Under the pieces are notes generated by a model that made no database searches, was not told the DNA's origin, and worked only from the letters and a program-made list of their open reading frames with translations. DNA of 47,071 nucleotides from a virus. The stretch spans positions 1 to 47,071 of IMG/VR virus record IMGVR_UViG_3300009441_000013. One strand, 5' to 3'. The position numbers were made by a program, and so were the translations under genes. The stretch's first letter is position 1, and every line of letters begins with the position of its first letter. Shown piece after piece: positions 39,266 through 47,071 of the stretch.

Positions 39266-40213
39266 ATGGCAATTTTTAGGGCAGGAAAACGTATCGGTAA
39301 TATGGACATAAGAATTGGTCTACCTAGAGATAGGTCATTAGATAACGTTGAAGGCGATAAAAGAATTACAGTACATCAACCTGGTGTTAACCAAAGAACA
39401 TCTATTGGTAGAATGATTACACAAATTAATAGAGGTGAAGGTGTTGCCAGAGCAAATAGATTTTTAGTTAGACTATTTCCACCAGTAGATGTTGTTACAG
39501 AAAAAATAGATTTTGAACCAAGTCTTCTTAATTCAGATGAAATGAAACGTAATGTAGAATTGATGTGTACATCAGCAGTTTTACCACATAGGGACATATT
39601 AAATACAAATTTTGTAACTTATGGACCAGGTAGAAAAATGCCTTATGCATATGGTTATGGGTCAAGTATGGAATGTAATTTTATGGGAGATAAGTTTTTA
39701 AGACAAAGAGCTTTCTTTGAAACGTGGCAAGGTAAAATGCATAATTTAAAAACACACAATTTAGAATACTATGATAATTACATAGGCACTATGGAAATTT
39801 ATCAATTAGGACAATATAGAGAAAGTGATAAGGAATATCCTGATGATAATTATAGAATGACTTATGGAATAAGATTGCACGAAGTATATCCAGAAACAAT
39901 AGGAGAAATACCATATCAATCAGTAACAGATGACCCAATGCCTATGGACATACCTATAAAGTTTGCGTATAGAACTTGGGAGAATATAACATTAGACGAA
40001 GTAAATGGTGTTGAGTATGGTAAAGGTGTACCAGATATGCCAAACATTAAACCTAGTAAGGACTATGGAATATGGGGCGGAATATTATCTAAAATGCCAC
40101 CAGATGTTAAACGAGCAAGTAAACAAGTTATTGAGAAAATTAAAAGAGATATGCCGATTGGTAAGGGTACTGGCGGTAGAGTATTTCCACCATTCGTTAT
40201 AAATAGGAACTAA
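39266..40213 (+). CDS. Tail tube-fold baseplate protein (gp54-like)
   Basis: 315 residues, like T4 gp54 (320). ARANRFLVRLFPPVDVV, ELMCTSAVLPHRDI and the GSSMECNFMGDKFLRQRAFFETWQGKMHNLKTHNLEYYDNYIGTMEIYQL stretch suit the tube fold shared by gp19, gp48 and gp54. gp54 starts the tail tube on the baseplate. A gp19-like tail tube protein is the alternative; context with gp26 and gp48 favours baseplate. Confidence 0.65.
   Translation: MAIFRAGKRIGNMDIRIGLPRDRSLDNVEGDKRITVHQPGVNQRTSIGRMITQINRGEGVARANRFLVRLFPPVDVVTEKIDFEPSLLNSDEMKRNVELMCTSAVLPHRDILNTNFVTYGPGRKMPYAYGYGSSMECNFMGDKFLRQRAFFETWQGKMHNLKTHNLEYYDNYIGTMEIYQLGQYRESDKEYPDDNYRMTYGIRLHEVYPETIGEIPYQSVTDDPMPMDIPIKFAYRTWENITLDEVNGVEYGKGVPDMPNIKPSKDYGIWGGILSKMPPDVKRASKQVIEKIKRDMPIGKGTGGRVFPPFVINRN
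40198..40205 (+). promoter_or_regulatory. T4-type late promoter TATAAATA upstream of gene 26
   Basis: TATAAATA covers the 3' end of the gp54-like gene; +1 would be near 40211 and the leader contains AAAAGGAG before ATG 40234. Confidence 0.72.
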
Positions 40214-40233
40214 TATAATAAAAGGAGTAAATT

Positions 40234-40971
40234 ATGGCATTGCCTATATTAGAAACAGCGACATATGAATTGACATTACCATCTAAAGATGTAAAGGTTA
40301 AATTTAGACCTTTCCTTGTCAAAGAAGAGAAGATATTACTACAGGCATTAGAGTCAGGCAGTAATAAAGAAATGACTAGTGCTTTGAAACAAATAGTACA
40401 CGCTTGTACTATGGGTGCTATAGATATTAATACACTACCTATATTTGATGTAGAGTATATATTTTTACAGATAAGAGCAAAGTCAGTTGGTGAAATAACA
40501 AAATTAAAGTTGTTATGTCCAGATGATAAGAAAACTTACGCAGAAGTTGAGATAGATTTATCTAAAGTGGAAGTACACGTAGATGAAAACCATTCTAACA
40601 ATATTGTAGTAGATGAGAAGAAAAAGATAGGTTTGATTATGAGTTATCCTACTATCAATTCTGTTGATCCAGAAGAAAATACAAAAGGTATGAAAACTAA
40701 ACAGATGTTTGATATGCTAGCAAATACAGTATATCAAGTGTATGAAGGTGATAAAATACACGCTGCTGGTGACTACACTAAAGAAGAAATGCATAAGTTT
40801 TTAGAGAGTTTAGACAGTAAGGCATACAGGAAAATCAATGAATTTTTTGATACTATGCCAAAATTGAAGCAAGACATAGAGTTAGAGAATCCCACAACGA
40901 AAGTTAAGAGTAAGCTTACGTTGCAAGGGATAGCTGATTTTTTCGTATTGCCCTCTCTCACGAAAGTTTAG
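40234..40971 (+). CDS. 26: gp26-like baseplate hub protein (0-frame product)
   Basis: 245 residues of the T4_baseplate/gp26 type: YELTLPSKDVKVKFRPFLVKEEKILLQALESG at the start is the family signature. Near its end the message reads GAT TTT TTC at 40936-40944, a T TTT TTC slippery heptamer. AAGGGA at 40925-40930, seven bases upstream, is an SD-like stimulator as at dnaX. The -1 frame is open from there to 41138. This gene may thus make both a 245-residue protein and a 301-residue fusion. Confidence 0.85.
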   Translation: MALPILETATYELTLPSKDVKVKFRPFLVKEEKILLQALESGSNKEMTSALKQIVHACTMGAIDINTLPIFDVEYIFLQIRAKSVGEITKLKLLCPDDKKTYAEVEIDLSKVEVHVDENHSNNIVVDEKKKIGLIMSYPTINSVDPEENTKGMKTKQMFDMLANTVYQVYEGDKIHAAGDYTKEEMHKFLESLDSKAYRKINEFFDTMPKLKQDIELENPTTKVKSKLTLQGIADFFVLPSLTKV

Positions 40972-41138
40972 AAAATTACTACCAAGTGAATTTTGCACTA
41001 ATCCAGCATCATAAATATTCATTGACTGAATTAGAGAGTATGATACCTTGGGAGAGGGAAATATATGTCAATATGTTGTCTACCTATATCAAAGAAGAAA
41101 ATGATAGAATTAGACTGAAAAACGCAGGACAAAAGTAA
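40938..41138 (+). CDS. -1 frame extension of gp26 (probable ribosomal frameshift product)
   Basis: In the -1 frame the stop TGA at 40935-40937 is immediately followed by the slippery site, and 64 codons then run to TAA at 41136. The sequence RIALSHESLENYYQVNFALI, then QHHKYSLTELESMIPWEREIYVNML, looks like a real protein and resembles a family found after gp26 in marine T4-like phages. No ATG exists until the methionine before IPWERE, so separate initiation would lose most of it. The expected joined form is 40234..40944 plus 40944..41138. It would be the T4-like equivalent of the G/GT tail assembly chaperones. Confidence 0.75.
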   Translation, partial: FFRIALSHESLENYYQVNFALIQHHKYSLTELESMIPWEREIYVNMLSTYIKEENDRIRLKNAGQK

Positions 41139-41146
41139 AGGAAATT

Positions 41147-41470
41147 ATGGCAGACGATTTAATTAAAGTAAAAAAGATAACCGAAGAGTATGAATTAAAG
41201 AAGAGCGACCTTGTTCCTGATGAAGGAGAGGACGCACCTACTTGGTATAATAAAACAGCAGGTCTATTAGACAAGTTTAGAGTCATACCTAGAATGGTAA
41301 TGTTGTCATATATCTATGCCTTTTATAAATCAGTAACTTGGTTTATGCAATTACCAGACCCAACGAATTCACAAGCAATGTACATATCAACTATAGTTGG
41401 TGCTGGCGCTGCCTTCTTTGGATTATATGTTGGCAAACCAGGTGCGAAGTTACCTAAAAATAAGAAATAA
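41147..41470 (+). CDS. Two-TM protein, holin candidate
   Basis: 107 residues. Two hydrophobic segments (VIPRMVMLSYIYAFYKSVTWFM and AMYISTIVGAGAAFFGLYVG) with a LPDPTNSQ linker, charged N-terminus and basic C-terminus, a layout familiar from holins of marine phages. AAAGGA precedes the ATG. Holin activity is inference; it may also be a small virion membrane protein. Confidence 0.5.
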   Translation: MADDLIKVKKITEEYELKKSDLVPDEGEDAPTWYNKTAGLLDKFRVIPRMVMLSYIYAFYKSVTWFMQLPDPTNSQAMYISTIVGAGAAFFGLYVGKPGAKLPKNKK

Positions 41471-41478
41471 GGACATTT

Positions 41479-41931
41479 ATGGCAAAGAATAGATTAGATA
41501 TATCAGACCAAACAGCAGTAAGTATGCCAATGAAGAATCTTTTGGCTATATTGGTGGCAGTCGCCATTGGTGTGTGGTCTTATTTTGGTGTGATTGAGCG
41601 ATTGAATATGTTAGAAACTAATACAACATTATTAGAAAAAGATTTAAACCAAGCAAGTGAAAGACTTACTGGAGATATTGAAAAGAATAACGAATTTAGA
41701 ATTAAATGGCCGAGAGGTGATTTAGGTTCACCACCTGCTGATTCTGAGCAATTTATGTTAATAGAATTTTTATCAGGACAAGTAGAGTCAATACAAACAC
41801 AGTTAAAGAATATGATGAACAACCAAGTAAATATTGAGAGGTTGCAGACCGATATGGATAAAGCTTTAGCTGATATAGAAAAACTAAAAGACAAAATAAG
41901 AAGTGTCAAGAATGGATACTCGGGAGAGTAA
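41479..41931 (+). CDS. Membrane-anchored coiled-coil protein
   Basis: 150 residues. One transmembrane segment (LLAILVAVAIGVWSYFGVI, about 21-39), then a long helical region (two coiled-coil stretches about 45-70 and 100-145). It would put the coiled coil on one side of the membrane; this shape is seen in spanins and lysis regulators. It sits between the holin candidate and the paired proteins downstream. Confidence 0.6.
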   Translation: MAKNRLDISDQTAVSMPMKNLLAILVAVAIGVWSYFGVIERLNMLETNTTLLEKDLNQASERLTGDIEKNNEFRIKWPRGDLGSPPADSEQFMLIEFLSGQVESIQTQLKNMMNNQVNIERLQTDMDKALADIEKLKDKIRSVKNGYSGE

Positions 41932-41933
41932 TA

Positions 41934-42419
41934 ATGTTTAAAAAACTAATAAAGAAAATAGGATTTAAGAACGGAAACTCAAAATGGTTATTAAAAATGT
42001 TAGGTGTTCTATTTTTAATTGCTATATTATTTGGTGTATTCAAATCAACTCAAGCAGTTGCAGAAGAAACACAAGAAGCACTAGATGTTGCTGAGAAGAA
42101 AGGTCTTATAGATTTAACTCCATCTGAACCAGAAATAGGAATTGTATTTGCAGTTTGTATATTTGAGAACGCAGATGGTACAAGGAAATTAGTGGATCAT
42201 AGAGAAGCTATTAATATGAGTCACTGCTTGAAAGAGAAAAGAAAAGCAGAAACAAAATATAAAAAGATGAAAATAGATGGTCTCGCTGTAGGTAACTTTG
42301 TTTTTGCTTGTGATAAAGTAGAAGCAGAAATAGAGATATTAGAAAATGGTGATTGGCGTATCGTTAAGATATTAGGCAAACATCACGAATCATATAAGAA
42401 AAAGAAAGCGTATGATTAA
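41934..42419 (+). CDS. Anchored or exported protein, tandem copy 1
   Basis: 161 residues. A hydrophobic segment (LLKMLGVLFLIAILFGVF) about 20-37, then a part with cysteines: MSHCLKEKRKAETKY and NFVFACDKVEAEIEIL. The C-terminal half parallels the next protein (CLKxKR ... FAC ... I..LKI). Probably exported; function unknown. Confidence 0.6.
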   Translation: MFKKLIKKIGFKNGNSKWLLKMLGVLFLIAILFGVFKSTQAVAEETQEALDVAEKKGLIDLTPSEPEIGIVFAVCIFENADGTRKLVDHREAINMSHCLKEKRKAETKYKKMKIDGLAVGNFVFACDKVEAEIEILENGDWRIVKILGKHHESYKKKKAYD

Positions 42420-42735
42420 TATGACATTTAAAAATAAAATAATAACATTAATAATTTTACTATTGTTTTCATCAAGCGTATTTGCTGCCAAACTATATAC
42501 TGGCGGTGAAAAGTATGAAAAAGATAATGTAATTGCTTTGACATTATCAGTTGTTGGTAAAAGAATTGAATGGGTATTTAAAGAAAATTTAGGTCAATGT
42601 CTAAAATCTAAAAGGGTAGCTAATAGAGAAATAGGTGGTGAGAGAGTTATATTTGCTTGTGAGATAGTAAAAGGATTACTACAAGAAGACAAACAATCAA
42701 AATACGGAATTAGATTACTAAAAATAATAGAATAA
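42412..42735 (+). CDS. Secreted protein, tandem copy 2
   Basis: 107 residues (or 104 from ATG 42421). Signal peptide KIITLIILLLFSSSVFA with cleavage after VFA. GQCLKSKRVANREIGGERVIFACEIVKG matches the previous protein's C-terminal half, so the two are likely a tandem duplication. Two cysteines would form a disulfide in the periplasm. ATGA-type overlap of 8 nt. Confidence 0.6.
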   Translation: MINMTFKNKIITLIILLLFSSSVFAAKLYTGGEKYEKDNVIALTLSVVGKRIEWVFKENLGQCLKSKRVANREIGGERVIFACEIVKGLLQEDKQSKYGIRLLKIIE

Positions 42736-42746
42736 TAGGATAATTA

Positions 42747-44627
42747 ATGGCAGATTCAGTAGTAGTTGCTGACAACGTAGAGTTAGTAGCAAATAATATA
42801 CAATCTAAAGTAGGTGCAACATTGCTTGGTACTAAAGCAATGGCAGAAAATACTACAGGAGGTTCTGAATCTTCATTTAAAATATTAGAACAAGTTAAAG
42901 ATTTACAACAAGCAACTGTTGATAAGGTACACGCCGTTTGGGAAATATTAAAATCGCAATTAGATATAGAAAAAGATGAAGCACGTAGAATAAGAGAACA
43001 AGCAAAAGAAAATGCTCTTGAAAGTAAAAGTGGTGGTGGTGGTGGTGTAAGTGGTTTAGAGAGTGCTGCTGGATCTCTTGGTTCATCTATGATGGATAAA
43101 ATGAAAGGTTTTGGTGCAGGATTATTTACTATGGCTGGATTAATGTCAGTTGCAGGTAAGATATTTAAAGCAGGTCTAATTTTAATGTTAGCAGGATTTC
43201 TTGGTGACGCTTTAGTTGACCATTTTGATATTAATGATGACGCAACAAAATCAGCTTTACAAAAAGGATTACCTGCCGCCGCTGTTTTAGTTGCTTTATT
43301 TGGATTTAAGAACGCATTATTAGTAATAATACCTGCCATAATTGGTATGGGATTTGCTTCAGTTATATCTTGGATAAAAGGTGATAAAGTTGCAGGTGAA
43401 GTGAGTGGATTTGATTGGGGTTCTGTTGCATTAGCAGGTCCAGCACTATTGTTATTAGCAAAACTTGGTACAGGTATGAAATTTGCTACATTGGCAGCAT
43501 TAGTAGGAGGTTGGCCAATTGTTCTTGGAGTTTCACTAGCACTAGCATTAGCCGCTGGTATTGGTTATTTGTTTAGTAAAGTACAACAAGCTGAACAAAA
43601 GATGTTAGACCATTTAGGAGAAATGACAGATATATCACAACAAGAATTAGAAGATAGATTAAAAAAACAAAAATCAGGTTTCATAGCCTCATCAGCACCT
43701 GGTGTTGCAAAACTATTTGGTATGGAAACTACACATATGGATGATGTATATATGGCAAGTAAAGCAGCAGCAGCTACAGTTAAATCTAAAGATGGAAAAC
43801 TTGAAGTTAGTGAAGTTACCAACATAGTTAAACAAGTAGATATGTTAGCTCAAATGGATCCAACAACATTAAAAGAAATGCTTGATGATAAAGATAAGGC
43901 AGATGTTTTGATGAGAAGTATTAATAAACTGTTGGTAGTAGCAGGATCAGGACAATTAGGAGACTCTTCTGCCGCTGTTATTAAACAATTACAAGGTCTA
44001 GCACAAAATGTTCAAATGACTGCTAAAGATATGTACGCAGAAAAAGAAAAATCAGGTGATACTGGTTGGCTTGATGGTGCTGGTTATTTACAAGATATTG
44101 CTGATGACAAGACTGCTGGATTTAAAGGTGGTGATATGTTTGAAAGATATGCTGAACTATTGCAAAATCCAGAATATATGAAAGCAAAAACAGAAAAAGA
44201 ATCAATAGAAGGTGAAAGTAGATATCAAGAATTAAAAGCAATTCCAAAAAAAGATAGAACCAATGATGAAAATGCTGAATGGAAAGACTATTACAACCGT
44301 TTAAGACCGTTAGACGCAAAAATGAATCGACTTGGTAGAGGTTCAGATGGACAACAAATTACTGGTGAAGTAAGAATGGCAGATGTGTTTAAACTATTAA
44401 CTAAAGATGAACAAGCACAGTTGATAGAATCAGCATTAAGTGATAAAAAAGTATTATTAAAAGCAATGAAATTAACACAAACAAAAGAAAATGAAGGTGG
44501 ATCAAATATTATTGATAATAAAAAACAAAGTGTTATTACTACAACGAATAATAAGAGTAATTTTTCTACTACTAGTAGTTTTGAAGTTGATTATGCTCTC
44601 CGCCAAGCAGTAGCCTCACAAAGATGA
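42747..44627 (+). CDS. Large virion protein, tape measure candidate
   Basis: 626 residues. Charged helical N-terminus, a glycine-rich linker (SGGGGGVSGLES), then several hydrophobic helices (about 130-290), and a C-terminal half of helices. Tail tape measure proteins have hydrophobic helices in a long helical protein and follow the tail chaperones, as here after gp26. It takes the place of T4 gp29 by position; sequence similarity is not visible. Confidence 0.55.
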   Translation: MADSVVVADNVELVANNIQSKVGATLLGTKAMAENTTGGSESSFKILEQVKDLQQATVDKVHAVWEILKSQLDIEKDEARRIREQAKENALESKSGGGGGVSGLESAAGSLGSSMMDKMKGFGAGLFTMAGLMSVAGKIFKAGLILMLAGFLGDALVDHFDINDDATKSALQKGLPAAAVLVALFGFKNALLVIIPAIIGMGFASVISWIKGDKVAGEVSGFDWGSVALAGPALLLLAKLGTGMKFATLAALVGGWPIVLGVSLALALAAGIGYLFSKVQQAEQKMLDHLGEMTDISQQELEDRLKKQKSGFIASSAPGVAKLFGMETTHMDDVYMASKAAAATVKSKDGKLEVSEVTNIVKQVDMLAQMDPTTLKEMLDDKDKADVLMRSINKLLVVAGSGQLGDSSAAVIKQLQGLAQNVQMTAKDMYAEKEKSGDTGWLDGAGYLQDIADDKTAGFKGGDMFERYAELLQNPEYMKAKTEKESIEGESRYQELKAIPKKDRTNDENAEWKDYYNRLRPLDAKMNRLGRGSDGQQITGEVRMADVFKLLTKDEQAQLIESALSDKKVLLKAMKLTQTKENEGGSNIIDNKKQSVITTTNNKSNFSTTSSFEVDYALRQAVASQR

Positions 44628-44932
44628 TAACAATATTAGAAAACGCAAAAAATAGATTAACAGAATTAAGAAACAAACATAATAAGAAATATGTTAGACT
44701 ATCTGTAAAGGGTGGTGGTTGTGCTGGTTTTGGATATGATTGGACATTTGAAGATACGCCAAATGATACAGATTTAGTTGTTGATGATACGTTATTAGTG
44801 GATAAAATATATGAAATGTATATATTAGGTATGCAGTTAGATTATAAGAACGATATATTTGGTGCAAACTTTATATTCAACAACCCTAAAGCCAAATCCT
44901 CTTGTGGATGTGGCACATCATTTAGTATTTAA
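44624..44932 (+). CDS. HesB/IscA/ErpA A-type Fe-S carrier
   Basis: 102 residues. VKGGGCAGFGYDW with C33 and SSCGCGTSF with C94 and C96 are the three cysteines of A-type carriers, which bind and pass Fe-S clusters. Similar genes occur in marine T4-like phages. It overlaps the upstream structural gene by 4 nt and its 3' end overlaps gp4, which is on the other strand. Confidence 0.9.
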   Translation: MITILENAKNRLTELRNKHNKKYVRLSVKGGGCAGFGYDWTFEDTPNDTDLVVDDTLLVDKIYEMYILGMQLDYKNDIFGANFIFNNPKAKSSCGCGTSFSI

Positions 44933-45356
44933 GACCTAATTGCTTTTCAGTAATTAGTTTAAACTCCATATTATTATCTGAACAATATTCTTTAGCGGCA
45001 GACCATTTTGCTGTGTTTTTAATATACTCATATGACTCACGCATATAAGATTTACTTTTTCTTTTACCAATTTTAGGTTTAACACATTGTCTTGATGGTT
45101 TAATTTCAATCATATACTTTTTATTTTTGATTGTTTTAATGATGAAGTCTGGAAAGTATCTATGAAATTTCTTATCTAATGGATTGTAGTATCTTACAGG
45201 TAATTCTTCACTTGCCCAATGTAATATGTCAGGATTTAGGTCGCAATAACGCATAAACCTACGCTCTAATAGTGACCTATACACTATCATATTAGGGTTA
45301 CCCACGTACTTTTTAGTGTATGTTGGTTTGTATATTCCTTTGTAACTCTTTCCCAT
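44922..45356 (-). CDS. 4: gp4 head completion protein (nuclease-fold)
   Basis: 144 residues, close to T4 gp4 (150). NMIVYRSLLERRFMRYCDLN, HRYFPDFIIKTI and YMIEIKPSRQ match the family and its nuclease-like core (E31, D70, E84, K86). It closes the filled head before tail joining. It is the only convincing minus-strand gene. Its start faces the gene at 45419; TATAAATA on the minus strand (45395-45388) is upstream. Confidence 0.85.
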   Translation of the reverse strand: MGKSYKGIYKPTYTKKYVGNPNMIVYRSLLERRFMRYCDLNPDILHWASEELPVRYYNPLDKKFHRYFPDFIIKTIKNKKYMIEIKPSRQCVKPKIGKRKSKSYMRESYEYIKNTAKWSAAKEYCSDNNMEFKLITEKQLGLKY

Positions 45357-45373
45357 AATTTACCTATAACTCA

Positions 45374-45395
45374 TATAAATATATAAGTATTTATA
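45374..45395. promoter_or_regulatory. Two face-to-face overlapping late promoters
   Basis: Plus strand TATAAATA at 45374-45381 fires toward gp48; minus strand TATAAATA at 45395-45388 fires toward gp4. They are 6 bases apart and each start point lies in or beside the other's -10 box. No strong ribosome binding site is seen for either gene. Confidence 0.8.
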
Positions 45396-45418
45396 ACATA
45401 GGTTAGAATGCTCAAAAT

Positions 45419-46627
45419 ATGTCAATAAGTTTAAACAAATATCTAAAAAGCGCAGTACGAAATGTTAAGAGTTTCGTAGTTAACAAGTATGCTGGAAGTA
45501 TGAGTGGTTTATTAAATACTTCAAGTCTTGTTCAAAGTACCTTTGCTTCTGTACAATCAGGTAATACTGCTTCAATTAATAAACTATTAAAGAAATCACC
45601 ATTTGAAATAGACCAAGATAAAAGAACTGTTAAGGATGATCCTTTAGGTTTTAAACATTTACAATATCCATCAGATTTAACTGGTGCAGAAGTAGGTAAT
45701 TGGATACTATTCTTTACTATATCATCAAACGTTGGTAAGAACCCAGCAGAAAATCCAGATTTACAATTAGCACAAGATATGGGATTGAGTCCAGGTATGG
45801 CTGGAGTAGACCCTAATAGTACGCTTCAAACTAGTCAAGAAATGGATAGTATAAGAGAAATGTACAAAAAAAGAGGCGTTATTATACCTAGAATGGGTAC
45901 AACAAATAGTGTAATAGGTGATGACGTAACTAAAGATATGGTAAGTGGTGCAATTGCTTTATATATGCCACCAGATATTAAAGTAAGTTATGGTGCAGGT
46001 TGGGGAGTAGAAGATACAAATGTTTCTGGAGATATAGCAAATGCATATAAAGAAATTAAAGGGCAAGATTTAGATTTTGGTATGGATATGATTAAAGAGG
46101 CAAGTAAACACGGTCTTGGTATAGGTCTAACAAAAGGAAAAGAATTTTTATCAGCATTATCAGAAGGTGCAGGTATGGGTGATTGGATGAAACTAGTAGG
46201 TAAAGGTATGGGAATAGCAATTAACAATCACGCTGAAATGTTTTATGAAGGTCCTGGTTTTAGAGAATTCACATATTCATTTAAATTCTGGCCTAGAAAT
46301 CCTGATGAAACAAAGAGAGTACAAGATATAATTTTGATGTTTAAATATCATATGCACCCAGGTAGAGATAAGAAAGCTTGGCATAAAGGTCGTATGTTTA
46401 CTTATCCTTCAGAATTTGAAATACATTATTTACATAGAACTGGTGTCAATACTAGTTTAAATAAAATATCAAGATGTGCTTTAGCAAAATGTGATGTACA
46501 ATATACACCAAGTGAGAGTAGTAATTTTAAAACATTTGAAGACGCTACACCAGTTTCATATCAAGTTGATTTAACATTTAAAGAATTAGAATATATGACT
46601 AAAGATAAAATCAAGGAAGGATTTTAA
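45419..46627 (+). CDS. 48: gp48 baseplate tail tube cap protein
   Basis: 402 residues (T4 gp48 has 364). Segments LTGAEVGNWILFFTISSNV, GAIALYMPPDIKVSYGAGWGVEDTN, GPGFREFTYSFKFWPRNPDETKRVQDII and FKYHMHP fit the gp48 family, which caps the tube on the baseplate hub. It is followed by gp53 through TAATG. Confidence 0.85.
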   Translation: MSISLNKYLKSAVRNVKSFVVNKYAGSMSGLLNTSSLVQSTFASVQSGNTASINKLLKKSPFEIDQDKRTVKDDPLGFKHLQYPSDLTGAEVGNWILFFTISSNVGKNPAENPDLQLAQDMGLSPGMAGVDPNSTLQTSQEMDSIREMYKKRGVIIPRMGTTNSVIGDDVTKDMVSGAIALYMPPDIKVSYGAGWGVEDTNVSGDIANAYKEIKGQDLDFGMDMIKEASKHGLGIGLTKGKEFLSALSEGAGMGDWMKLVGKGMGIAINNHAEMFYEGPGFREFTYSFKFWPRNPDETKRVQDIILMFKYHMHPGRDKKAWHKGRMFTYPSEFEIHYLHRTGVNTSLNKISRCALAKCDVQYTPSESSNFKTFEDATPVSYQVDLTFKELEYMTKDKIKEGF

Positions 46628-47071
46628 TGTCAAGATATTTTGAACAGTTTCCGAAGATGATATACGATATTAAAGGCAATGATAATTATAAATTGGTGCC
46701 TGATATATTTCGTAGAGTTAAAGCAAAAAGTAATATAAAAAATAACTTAACACTATTAGATACATATGATGTTGAAGATGGAGAAAAACCAGAACACATA
46801 GCATATAAATTATATGGTAGTACAGATTTATTTTGGGTTGTGTGTATGGTAAACAATATTGAAAATGTTTATTACGATTGGCCTTTATCTAATTTGCAAT
46901 TTGAAAACTATGTAAAGGACAAATATACTAATGCCGAAGCAATACATCATCACGAAAAAATACAATCAAGTGGACCTCAAATAGGTGATGGACCTGAAGA
47001 TTATTCTCATATGATAGAGTGTAATTCAACAGACGCAGGCGCTGGTCCTGTAACTAATGCTGAATATGAAA
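46627..47071 (+). CDS. 53: gp53 baseplate wedge protein (3' end outside window)
   Basis: 148 codons visible. SRYFEQFPKMIYDI, VVCMVNNIENVYYDWPL and FENYVKDKYTNAEAIHHHEK are the gp53 wedge pattern (family LysM-like start, then a beta-rich part). T4 gp53 has 196 residues. TAATG link to gp48. Confidence 0.88.
   Translation, partial: MSRYFEQFPKMIYDIKGNDNYKLVPDIFRRVKAKSNIKNNLTLLDTYDVEDGEKPEHIAYKLYGSTDLFWVVCMVNNIENVYYDWPLSNLQFENYVKDKYTNAEAIHHHEKIQSSGPQIGDGPEDYSHMIECNSTDAGAGPVTNAEYE

Noticed and set aside
42710-43339. 209-codon minus-strand open frame
   Set aside because: Opposite the large virion gene; A/P/S-rich translation without motif or start signal.
1-47071. CRISPR arrays, IS elements, tRNA genes other than the tmRNA
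   Set aside because: Looked for repeated spacers, transposase motifs and cloverleaf T-arms; only the tmRNA T-arm was found by eye. A tRNAscan run would settle it.

Overview
The window is a contiguous, AT-rich and very tightly packed piece of a T4-like (myovirus) phage genome. Almost every gene is on the + strand and is joined to its neighbour by ATGA or TAATG overlaps. The T4-type core is unmistakable: class Ia ribonucleotide reductase (NrdA tail, NrdB), gp59 helicase loader, gp32 ssDNA-binding protein, gp33-like late coactivator, gp4 head completion protein, and the baseplate/tail proteins gp26, gp48, gp53 and a gp54-like protein. ThyX, a viral flavin halogenase, 2OG-Fe(II) oxygenases, a HesB/IscA carrier, a SprT-like protease and a sugar-nucleotide cluster point to the marine T4-like phages of picocyanobacteria and SAR11. 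No photosynthesis genes are present. The low GC and a circularly permuted tmRNA gene suggest an alphaproteobacterial (possibly SAR11/Pelagibacter) host, but marine cyanobacteria also have permuted tmRNAs, so the host is inference.

Layout. 0-6 kb: nucleotide reduction, then halogenase, zinc-ribbon protein, RuvC-like resolvase, ParB-like protein, 2OG oxygenase and SET protein. 5.9-18.5 kb: a surface-glycan/sugar-nucleotide cluster (nucleotidyltransferase, ColD-like PLP dehydratase, GDP-mannose 4,6-dehydratase, several glycosyltransferases, methyltransferase, ATP-grasp ligase, GNAT) interleaved with purine enzymes (HAD nucleotidase-like, DeoD, GMP reductase). One glycosyltransferase is cut by an in-frame TGA. 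18.5-21.1 kb: small early-type ORFs behind a sigma70-like promoter. 21.2-33.9 kb: many small exported proteins and lipoproteins mixed with glutaredoxin, a PLP enzyme, a SprT protease, two peptidoglycan hydrolases, a 2OG oxygenase and a PD-(D/E)XK nuclease. 33.9-34.2 kb: permuted tmRNA. 34.2-38.5 kb: late coactivator, ThyX, gp59, third 2OG oxygenase and gp32 with a strong terminator. 38.5-47 kb: late structural genes behind TATAAATA promoters, with gp4 as the only convincing minus-strand gene.

How it fits together. Early and middle functions use TTGACW-N17-TATAAT-like promoters (six found, all with 17-nt spacers); structural genes use T4-type TATAAATA late promoters, whose use would involve gp33. 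NrdAB, glutaredoxin and ThyX supply dNTPs. The glycan cluster probably builds or modifies a deoxysugar-containing polysaccharide. The exported proteins probably change the host envelope or prevent superinfection.

The most notable points are: the permuted tmRNA with a readable tag; a gp26 gene followed by a -1 ORF joined through a T TTT TTC slippery heptamer with an upstream SD-like stimulator; likely leaderless transcripts at 32610, 34203 and 38537; face-to-face overlapping late promoters at 45374-45395; and a 2OG oxygenase lacking its first iron-binding histidine.
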